The position numbers and the translations under genes were made by a program. 64,000 bases of DNA from Theropithecus gelada (taxonomy: Eukaryota > Chordata > Mammalia > Primates > Cercopithecidae), in the NCBI RefSeq assembly GCF_003255815.1, contig NC_037682.1:14288301-14352300 (forward strand). The letters run 5' to 3'. Shown here in pieces: positions 55,868-64,000 of this stretch. The first letter of the stretch is position 1, and every line of letters starts with the position of its first letter. Under the pieces are notes generated by a model that saw nothing but the letters and a program-made list of their open reading frames with translations, was not told the origin of the DNA and did not search any database.

Positions 55868-56179
55868 GAAAATCCAACTGGGCGTGGTGGCTTATGCCTG
55901 TAATGCCAGCACTTTGGGAGGCTGAGGCAGGCAGATCGCTTGAGCTCAGGAATGCAAGATCAGCCTGGGCAACATGGCAAAAACCTGTCTCTACAAAAAA
56001 TACAAAAATTAGCAGAGCGTGGTGGCATGCACTTGTGGTCCCGGCTACTTGGAAGGCTGAGGCACAAGAATCACTTGAACCAAGGAGGCAGAGGTTGCAG
56101 TGAGTCAAGATTGTGCCACTGCACTCCAGCCTGGGTGACAGAGAGAGACCCTGAACCAAAAAAAAAAAAAAAAAAAAAG
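55868..56179 (+). mobile_element. AluS/J, sense
   Basis: Full dimer with A22 tail. Confidence 0.9.
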
Positions 56180-56543
56180 GATCCCTTTGGCAGTTGTGAG
56201 GAGAATTCTGGAAGATAGACTAAAGGCAAATAGATGAATTTAAAAGTGAGAAGAATGCACAAGAATCTAGGCCAGTAAAGAAAGGGGTGCATAAAAGATC
56301 ATCCAGTTTTTTGTTACTGACTGGACATAGGGATAAGAACAATGACTTCATGAGAAAAATAAAACACCAATTTTTAAAAGTTGTAATTATTTCACACATT
56401 AAGCATTAACTGAATCACTATCATGTGCCCGGTCCTATCAGTTATATCTCCAAATATATCTGGAATGTATCCACTTCTCTCCATTCCTGTTTCCACCACA
56501 TTCAACCAAGTCATCAATATTTCTGTTCTAAAAGATGGTAGAA

Positions 56544-56837
56544 GGCCAGGTGTGGTGGCTCAGGTCCATAATCCCAGCACTTTGGGAGGCCGAGGCGGGC
56601 GGATCACGTGAGGTCAGGAGTTCCAGACCAGCCTGGCCAACATAGTGAAACCCCTTCTCTACTAAAAATACAAAAAAATTAGCCGGGCATGCAGGCGGGT
56701 GCTGGTAATCCCAGTTACTTGGAAGGCTGAGGCAGAAGAATTGCTTGAACCTGGGAGGTGGAGGTTGCAGTGAGCTGAGATGGCGCCACTGCACTCCAGC
56801 CCGGGCAATAGTGCGAGACTCCATCTCAAAAAAAAAA
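56544..56837 (+). mobile_element. AluS, sense
   Basis: Flanked by AAAAGATGGTAGAAG at 56530 and about 56835. Confidence 0.92.
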
Positions 56838-56921
56838 GATGGTAGAAGTTTCCTAATTGCTGTCCCTCTCCACTCTTGTGACTCCACACATCAGCCAGTG
56901 ATCATTTTAAACAAGAATTGA

Positions 56922-57245
56922 GGCCAGGCATGGTGGCTCCACTCCCAACACTGCGAGGCTGAGGCGGGAGGATCACTTGAGGCCAGGAGTTTGAGACCAG
57001 CCTGGGTAACATAGCAAGACCCTGTCTCTACAAAAAATAAAAATTATCTAGGCAAAGTGGTGCATGCCTGTAGCCCTAGCTACCTGGGAAGCTGAGGCAG
57101 GAGAATTGCTTAAGCCCAGGAGTTCAAGGTTGCAGTGAACTATAATTACACCATTGTACTCTAGTCTAGATGACAGAGCAAGGCCCTGTCAAGAAAAAAG
57201 AGAGAAAGAAAGAAAAGAAAAGAAGAGAGAGAAAGAAACAAAGAC
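56922..57245 (+). mobile_element. Alu, sense, with purine-rich tail
   Basis: Small deletion near the start. The tail has become an (AAAG)n/(GA)n microsatellite (57193-57245). Confidence 0.88.
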
Positions 57246-57249
57246 ACAA

Positions 57250-57755
57250 AGAATGAATGAATTGGGGTCACTTGCCCTAATCCCTTTGATTGCTTCCTGT
57301 TGCAATGAGAATAAAACTTGAACTCCTTATGAGGTCTTACAGCCCTTTGGGGTCTTCACTCTCCATGCCTTATGTACTCACTTCAGTTACTGCCTCTCTT
57401 TTCTTCTTCAGGCCTTCACAGAAAAATGACTGATTTTAGCTACGGAGGAAAAAAAAAGGAAAAGAAAGACTGATTTATTTCCTTTGCTTACTCCTCCCCA
57501 GTCCCCAGATGGCAGCTTAAACAGTTTATCCCTTTTTGAAACAGGTTACACCGGTTGTCCTCCATATTACTGTGCATATGTGTATAATTACTGTACATAT
57601 TTTTCACTACAAATACTGTGTATATCCCTAAGATCCTTTATGTTTCACGAGGAGCCAGAGCATATTTGTACATTCACTACTTTGTCCCTAAGACTTGGCT
57701 CAGGCCTGAAGACATATAATAGATACTTGATAAGTATTTGTTAAATAGATGAATA
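57250..57755 (+). mobile_element. LINE2 3' relic
   Basis: 'CTTGAACTCCTTATGAGGTC' and 'AGATACTTGATAAGTATTTG' are L2-type features. Confidence 0.55.
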
Positions 57756-58091
57756 TGTTAGGTTGTGTGCTGTCACAGGGGAAACAAAGATGAAATAGAT
57801 ACAGGTTACACATTAGAGAAATTGACCCTCTAGTAGGGGAGATATGATTGAAACATAGATAATTATAAGGCAAGACAATTAACATCACAGGAAACTCTGC
57901 AATTCCTGAGGAAGGGGCATTACTTCTAGCCAGGAAAATCCGAGGAAATTCTGTGGAGGGAGTTCACTGGGCATTTAATGGAGGGAAAGTATACACAAAG
58001 GCATCAGTTTGAGAAAGTGTAGGGTGAATGTGGAAAAAGATGTGTGGATCAATTTAACTGGAGCGCACAGTACACCAGTACAAAAGAGAGA

Positions 58092-58488
58092 GGCCAGGTG
58101 TGAGCATATATACTTACCACATAGATTTAACAATTAACATTTTGCCATATTTGCTTGATAGATAGGTAGGTAGGGAGGGCGGTAGACAGACAGACAGATC
58201 GATGTGTGTGTATGCATTTCAAAGCCACCACTGGGTGGCTCACATCTGTAATCCCAGCACTTTCGAAGGCCAAGGCAGGCAGATCACCTGAGGTCAGGAG
58301 TTCGAGACCAGCCTGGCCAACATGGTGAAACCCTGTCTCTACTAAAAATATAAAAATTAGCTGGACATGGCGGTGCATGCCTGTAATCCCAGCTACTCTG
58401 GAGGCTGAGGCAGGATAATCACTTGAGATAGTGCCACTGTATTCCAGCCTAGGTGACAGAGTGAGATTCTGTCTAAAAAAAAAAAAAG
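58092..58488 (+). mobile_element. Alu interrupted near its 5' end by a templated insert
   Basis: Alu starts GGCCAGGTGTG at 58092-58102 and resumes GGTGGCTCACATCTG at 58234. The intervening 131 bp are not Alu. The right arm is shortened. Confidence 0.82.
58103..58233 (+). repeat. Insert copied from 58667-58776
   Basis: 58107-58224 repeats 58667-58776 in direct orientation, including the same decayed GATA/GACA microsatellite. Indels occur only in that microsatellite. Confidence 0.88.
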
Positions 58489-58793
58489 AACTGGAAAGGA
58501 GAGGTGACATCAGATTGTCATGGGTCTCATTTGCCAGGCCAAGAATTCTGGTCTGTATTCTGGAGGCAGTGTTAGGTAACAACAGTAGGTCAAACTAGCC
58601 TTTCAAAACCTTTTTTAAAATTATTATTCCAAATATACAATAAAAGTAGAAATAATAGTAAACACCTATATACTTACCACATAGATTTAACAATTAACAT
58701 TTTGCCATATTTGCTTGATAGGTAGGAAAGGAAGTAGACAGACAGACAGATAGATGTGTGTGTATGCATTTCAAAGTATATATCTTTCTTTGG

Positions 58794-58794
<1 letters not shown>

Positions 58795-58847
<53 letters not shown>
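58795..58847 (+). repeat. (TG)10(AG)16 compound microsatellite
   Basis: Pure (TG) from 58795 to 58814, then (AG) to 58847, directly before an antisense Alu. Confidence 0.95.
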
Positions 58848-58850
<3 letters not shown>

Positions 58851-59062
58851 GGCCTCACTCTGTCACCCAGGCTGGAGTGCACTGGCACAATCACAGCTCA
58901 CTGTAGCCTCGACCTCCTGGGCTCAATCAATCCTCCCACCTCGGTCTCCCAAGTAGCTGGAACTACAGGAATAGGCCACCATGCCCAGCTAATTTTTTGT
59001 TTTGTTTCGCTTTTGTTTTTGGTAGAGACAGAGGTTTAACTATGTTGCCCAGACTGGTCTCT
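58848..59062 (-). mobile_element. Alu, truncated, antisense
   Basis: Left arm and part of the right arm; stops at 'ttgcccagactggtctctta'. Confidence 0.87.
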
Positions 59063-59720
59063 TATCTTTCTTTTTTGCTGAACCATTTCAAAGAGAGTTA
59101 CAGATATCATAACTCTTCACTCCTACGTTTCTCCAAGTTGTAAAGATGTTTTCCCCCATATCCAGCATACCATTATTACATTGAACAAATGTAATAACTA
59201 ACAACATCTAATACCATTTCAAATTTCCCCCAATTGTCTCAAAAATGTCTAAAAGGCTGCTTTTTCAGAACCAGAATCCAATTAAGTATTTGATTGTATC
59301 TTTTTACTTATTTTTTTTTCAAATTTAGAACAATCACCCATGACCATTTTTATGACATTGATTTTCCTTGATCTTCATGTCTTATCTTCTATAAAATAGT
59401 TGTTTGTAGAATGCTTCACGTTCTTGATTTATCTGATTATCTCCTTGGGGTTATGGTTCAACTGGTTCCTCCAGCCCCGGTAAACTGGAGTTTAGATCCA
59501 AAGCCTTGATAAGATTCACTTTCAGTATTTTTGGCAAGAAAACACCATTAAGTGATGCTGTATACTTCGTGCTGCAGCACACTGGGAACCTCATAAAAAT
59601 GTTGGTTGTCCAAGGGTTACTGATACTAAATTGGATAACTGGGTTAAGGTGGGGACTGCCGGATCTCCCTGTTGTAAAAGTATGTTTCTCCTTTGTGATG
59701 GCAAGTAACCTGTGAGATGT

Positions 59721-61040
59721 GTTTGGCAACACAACTCACATGTTTGTAGCTATCTACAGTTTATCAAACACATTCAAACGCACTTAATCACAACAGCATC
59801 CCTGTGAGGATTTATTCCTGTTTAATAGAAGTGAAAACTGAGACTTGGAGTGCTTAAATAACTTTCTCAAAGGCATAGACCCAGTAAGTAGCAAAAGCAG
59901 GACTCAAGCCTAAATAGATTAACTCTAGTTCGATTAAAAAAAAAATCCCAAATAGCCTACATCTAACAGCAGATTTTATTTTGCTCTACACATTCAGGGA
60001 AATTCACTAGTAATGAGCTATAGAAATGATCCCTGATAGTAAAAATTGCAGATTTTTAAAGAGCATTCTCTCTCCAGAATTCAATAAATACTGCTCTTCT
60101 TTTGAAACCATTTTCTAAAAAAGGATACTTTAATTTATTGACACTGGGAAGCACATTGGCAAAGAAAGTCAATTTCTTTTACAGTATCTAATAGCTATTT
60201 CTATTGCCTGTTCAAACTAGCAAAATGTAACAGATGCTAGATTCCCCAAAGTACAGCGCTTTGGGCTACATTTGCAACAAGAGCTTACATCTAAATGTTA
60301 CATTAGTTACTGAATTTGTAATCTTCACAAATGTGTGAATAGTGAGTTGATCAAAAATAACAATTTCCTGCTACAAGAGAAGGTATAGCAGAAAATGTTC
60401 CCAACACAAAGATAATGTTTGAGATGATGGATATCCCAATTACGCTGATTTGATAATTGTACATTGAATACGTGTATCAAAATATCAGATGTATCCCTGA
60501 AAATATGTACAACTATATCAGTTTAAACATACAAAAAATAATTTTCTGTCCAAAGTTAAATATGTACAACTACGATATATCAGTTTAAAGATACAAAAAA
60601 AGTAATGATTTTCTGTCCAAAGCATTACATGGCACCTATGATGCTAAGACCAAGGGCCTTTAGGTCTGGAAGAGACACATAAAGTCAGGTCCTCGCGAAT
60701 CTACTTCTGAAAGGGACAGAATTAGTATAGGCATACGACAGTCTAGAATCAAGACACAAGCGGTGTGGAGCGATAACGAGCAAACAGGGAAGGGAACTAG
60801 GGGGACCATTGATCCAGGAAGGGGCTGGAGAAGCTACTTCTGGGCAGCCCTGGAATCTGGGTGTCCAGCTTCGAGTTAGAAAGGCGTCCTTCAAGGGAGC
60901 CTCAGGCGGGGGCTGACTGCCGAGAGTTACTCTGTCCGCCAGGTTCTTCCTAACAAGAAGCTACAAAGGTCTTAATTCAGAAAACGTGAACACGACAACA
61001 CACCCATGTCAAAAGAACGCTTTTAAGAGGCCGAGTCACT
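59721..61040. other. Intergenic sequence upstream of the OSBP CpG island
   Basis: A MIR-like relic lies at about 59750-59920. A direct repeat of about 50 bp ('attttctgtccaaag' with 'atatcagtttaaa') occurs around 60515-60620. No exon was recognised. Confidence 0.5.
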
Positions 61041-62290
61041 CTCACCTCCCACCAACGTCCCAAAGGCTGAAACAGGCGGACACGCCCCCAAGCGCTCTTC
61101 TCGGATTTCGTTGGTTGCCCCGGCCTGCCCCTCTCTTATTAAGTATCTCTCATTGGTCAGCAATGCCGCTTTCACAGCCAATTCTCAGAACCAATCATCT
61201 CCAACTATTGCCTCGCCTCTCCACCACGTGAGTGGCATAGGTGCTAACCAATAAAAAAAGAAAATGAAGATGTAAAGACAAGACTCCTTCCCTTTTTCCT
61301 CAACTCGTTCAGTAAATGGTAGAAAATGTGGAGCAGCTGATACCAACCGCCAATCCATAAGGGCGGAAAAGGATGATGAGAAGAGTGATGGGAGGGGGTG
61401 ACGTGGCAGTGACAGGAGCATAAACTGAAATGAGTGGCGGAAACACCAGCCAATCGGCGATCAGATTGGCCGGGCACCCCGCATTCTCCCGTCCTCCCTG
61501 AGCGCTGGAAACTTCAGGAAAGCACCAATGAACTTCTTCATATGTCTGATTGGCCTTTATCTGAACCAATCGACGGTGGGCCAGGAGGACGCGTCCCACC
61601 CCAAGCTCTCACTGGGCGCTGTAGAATGACAGGCCCGAGAGAAATGCCAATGTCCGCGGGGTCTTCCTCAAGTGACACTCAGCGGCACCAATCGACGTCC
61701 TTCTTCCCGGCGGTCGAGCCCTCCTCCCCGCGGCTCGCCTGGCGGGGCGGGGACGCTGCGCGGCGGTGGCTGATGCGGTAGCGTTGTGGGGCGCTCCGGG
61801 CGGCGACGGCGGCTCTCGTAGGCGGTTCCGGTCCTGTGTCTCCAGGCGGCGGCGGCTCATGGCGGCGACGGAGCTGAGAGGAGTGGTGGGGCCAGGCCCG
61901 GCAGCCATTGCAGCACTTGGCGGCGGCGGCGCCGGTCCCCCATTGGTGGGAGGAGGCGGCGGCCGCGGAGACGCGGGGCCAGGCTCCGGGGCCGCGTCAG
62001 GGACTGTGGTCGCGGCGGCGGCGGGAGGCCCGGGGGCCGGGGGAGTGGCGGCGGCTGGCCCGGCCCCTGCGCCGCCGACTGGGGGCTCGGGCGGCTCGGG
62101 CGCTGGGGGTTCGGGCTCGGCTCGAGAGGGCTGGCTCTTCAAATGGACCAATTATATCAAAGGCTACCAGCGGCGGTGGTTCGTGCTGAGCAACGGGCTC
62201 TTGAGCTACTACAGGTAACTGCTTCCGGGGCGCCGTCGCTCACCTTGCCTCTCCCATCGCTGCCGACAGTCCCAGCGCCGGCATTACCGC
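61040..62290 (+). promoter_or_regulatory. OSBP: OSBP CpG-island promoter
   Basis: GC- and CpG-rich sequence spanning the upstream region, 5' UTR and exon 1. It carries eight CCAAT and three ATTGG pentamers between 61152 and 61692, a CACGTG E-box at 61225, and TGACGTGG at 61399 (CRE/UPRE-like). No TATA box. The E-box and CCAAT boxes would suit USF/TFE/SREBP-type and NF-Y input, but sterol control is only inferred. Confidence 0.85.
61859..62214 (+). CDS. OSBP: OSBP: oxysterol-binding protein 1, exon 1 only (partial)
   Basis: First coding exon of the sterol/PI4P exchanger that works at ER-Golgi contact sites. The exon encodes 118 codons plus two bases: MAATELRGVV, then a long Gly/Ala/Pro-rich low-complexity region (about residues 9-85), then the first strands of the PH domain (REGWLFKWTNYIKGYQRRWFVLSNGLLSYY), whose basic residues contact PI4P and Arf1 at the Golgi. 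It ends at donor AG|GTAACT. Exon 2 and the FFAT and ORD regions lie outside the window. The ATG is the first in frame and its N-terminus matches human OSBP as remembered. The glycine stretch reads GGPGAGG, apparently two residues shorter than human. Confidence 0.95.
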
Positions 62291-64000
62291 CAGCCGGCAC
62301 CGCAGCCAGGGTTGCCCCAGGCCCCTTTTCGTCATCTGTGCGGATTGACAGCCTGGGGGTCAGACCCCACTGTCACGAAGTGAAAAGCCCCTGGACTTAC
62401 ACCTCACCTTCCCTCGGGTTACCCACTCTTGGTGCCTTATCTTCCCTTCACTCCCGGCCTTTCCAGTCAGCAATTGTTTGGAGAGCGTCTGTTCTTCCAT
62501 TATATTTCCACCAGCACGTGGGTGCAATTATTAATTCTGCAAGCAAGGCACTGGTGTGGGTACTAAGGGAACACAGCAGAGCAAACCTGAGGCACTCCTC
62601 CCAAGGAACTTACATGGGAAGTCCCAAGTTTTAGCTGTCAGTGCCCAGTCTCCAAAACTCAAGGTTATTCGTAGCTCTTGATGTGCCCGTCCTTGCTTCC
62701 TTCACATTGAGACACAAGGGCATCAGTCACACTGGGTGGCTTTGGTATTCCGTCCCCTTTCTGCCTTATCTCTCCAAGACTTTGCATACGCTCTTGCCTC
62801 TGGACAGCCCAGAATGGAGATGTGCACCCCAGTGCTGCTTTTATTTTTGCTTGCCCCACTTCCTCCCGTGGAAATGATTGTTTTACCCAGTATTTCTGTG
62901 ATTTTTTGGTTCGTTGGGATTAACATTTATTAAAAGAAGAATCCATGTCTTTGGTATGATTACTTCTGTTCAACAAGGTGTTTTGGACTGTTTAATATAT
63001 ATTTATGGTGACTTATAACTTGGCCATCGCCATCACATAGCATGCTTTGGGGCTAAAAAGGATAGAGGAGTTAAGATAGGTGATTTGGGGACAGGGCGTA
63101 GACATTTCCTGAGGGCTGCACAAGGTGTCTAGGTGTTTTATATACAGTATTTCATTACAGTATTTTGTTGACTCCCAGCAACAACCCTAGGAGTTGGGAA
63201 ATATTCCCATCTTACTGATGAGGGAGACAGACTTAGCATGGGCAACTTTCCCAAGGTTTTGGAGGAGTTGGGATTTGAAACTACTTCTGTTCACACTAAT
63301 CTAACCTAAAACTCAGGTTAGTGTTAAATGAATCAGTCAGTTACAGAGATAATTGCTTATCAATAGCGAGTAATTTTATGGATCATGCTTACTATGTGTA
63401 TTTTATGCAAAAAGTATAAAAATCTCCTTTAAGGGATATTTTGCTTAATGACATTCCAATGGAAATATTTTTTTCCAGAGACCATCCTCTTTGAGACCGA
63501 AAACACTGATGTTGAAGAGCAGTTCACTCTATATTTCTTTTCCTTCACCAGGAATCATTCTGCCACCCGGAGAGTTAGGCTGAACAAGTCTCTTTTTCCA
63601 TTAACTCCACTGTAGTGGCTCTTAGAGAATTTTGAGGAGAAATTGAAGGTGGGAATTGGAGGTTGTTGGCAGGAACACATTCTTCTTACCTGTCCTCTTA
63701 CACGGCAAAATGCGTTAGATAGCTCATCCTCACTGCTTCATCAACAGTTGTGAATAATTGTATATTTCATTTGCATTACTGTATTCAGAATTGATTTTAA
63801 CTATAACCCTTTCTAACTATCCAGGACCATCCATTTGAACTTAGATTACAAATCTAAAATTTTAATTTCCCCAGATTTTTCTCTCATTCAAGTTCATGTT
63901 TTCCTGTTATTATTGACCATCATTTTAATGTTTAATTGCTTTGTATCCTGACTTGGGTAGCAAGTCAATATTACTGTTTTTGCGTTTTCAAAAATTGTAT
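62215..64000 (+). other. OSBP: OSBP intron 1, 5' part
   Basis: No exon, Alu or L1 was recognised. The sequence turns from GC-rich to AT-rich after about 62500. A MIR-like relic is noted separately at 63130. The exon 2 protein (expected to continue the PH domain) is not encoded here. Confidence 0.75.
63130..63300 (-). mobile_element. MIR (OSBP intron 1)
   Basis: Antisense MIR: 'AACAACCCTAGGAGTTGGG', 'CCCATCTTACTGATGAGGG'. Confidence 0.6.

Larger units (their letters stand above)
58620..59720. mobile_element. Ancient interspersed element split by an Alu
   Basis: Sequence on both sides of the Alu at 58848 ('acattttgccatatttgct', 'gctgaaccatttcaaagag', 'tttcccccaattgtctc') belongs to one old high-copy element. 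An L1ME-type 3' region is my guess. Not coding. Confidence 0.5.

Noticed and set aside
61609..62151. 180-codon minus-strand open frame over OSBP exon 1
   Set aside because: It is the complement of a GC-rich, stop-poor CpG island and Gly/Ala coding exon. The Pro/Ala-rich product is a by-product of composition, and no splice or start context supports it.
63470..63620. Exon-like stretch after a TTTTTTCCAG acceptor in OSBP intron 1
   Set aside because: The translation does not match OSBP or any family I recognise and has no clear donor.
62215..64000. OSBP exon 2 within the window
   Set aside because: No AG-bounded segment continuing the PH domain was found. The exon lies beyond the right edge.

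Overview
This is nuclear DNA from a catarrhine primate, most likely an Old World monkey. It holds one complete gene, PATL1 (Pat1b, an mRNA-decay and P-body scaffold), and the promoter and first exon of a second gene, OSBP (oxysterol-binding protein 1). Both lie on the + strand. The primate call rests on about 58 Alu copies or fragments and on exons that translate to proteins almost identical to human PATL1 and OSBP. The monkey call rests on several young AluY copies with variants I associate with cercopithecoid AluYR elements, such as a 'ggcttgagccac' 3' end and 'gatctggccactgcactccgg'. It is also supported by amino-acid differences from human as I remember it.

Layout. 1-7.8 kb: intergenic DNA made of old repeats (an antisense L1 5' region, an LTR-like remnant, a Tigger1 tail, MER5 and hAT MITEs, a MIR) with six Alus. 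7.85-8.76 kb: CpG-island promoter of PATL1. 8541-39340: PATL1 coding sequence in 19 coding exons. All junctions keep frame and sum to 2313 nt (770 codons plus stop). The first coding exon has only five codons. 39341 to about 41.0 kb: PATL1 3' UTR with five AATAAA hexamers. 41.0-61.0 kb: gene-free, Alu-rich interval with a 5'-truncated L1, L2 and MIR relics, simple repeats and four small local rearrangements. 61.04-62.29 kb: CpG-island promoter of OSBP, with eleven CCAAT/ATTGG pentamers in about 540 bp. 61859-62214: OSBP exon 1, a Gly/Ala-rich N-terminus plus the start of the PH domain. The window ends inside OSBP intron 1.

The two genes are unrelated neighbours in a head-to-tail arrangement, each with its own CpG-island promoter. 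PATL1 works in deadenylation-dependent decapping with DDX6, LSm1-7 and DCP2. OSBP exchanges sterol for PI4P at ER-Golgi contacts. I see no operon, CRISPR, tRNA, rRNA or novel gene system. The most unusual signals are the templated insertion inside an Alu at 58.1 kb, the dispersed copy at 52.2/53.1 kb, the tandem duplication at 46.4 kb, the inverted repeat at 43.2 kb, and the CCAAT array upstream of OSBP.
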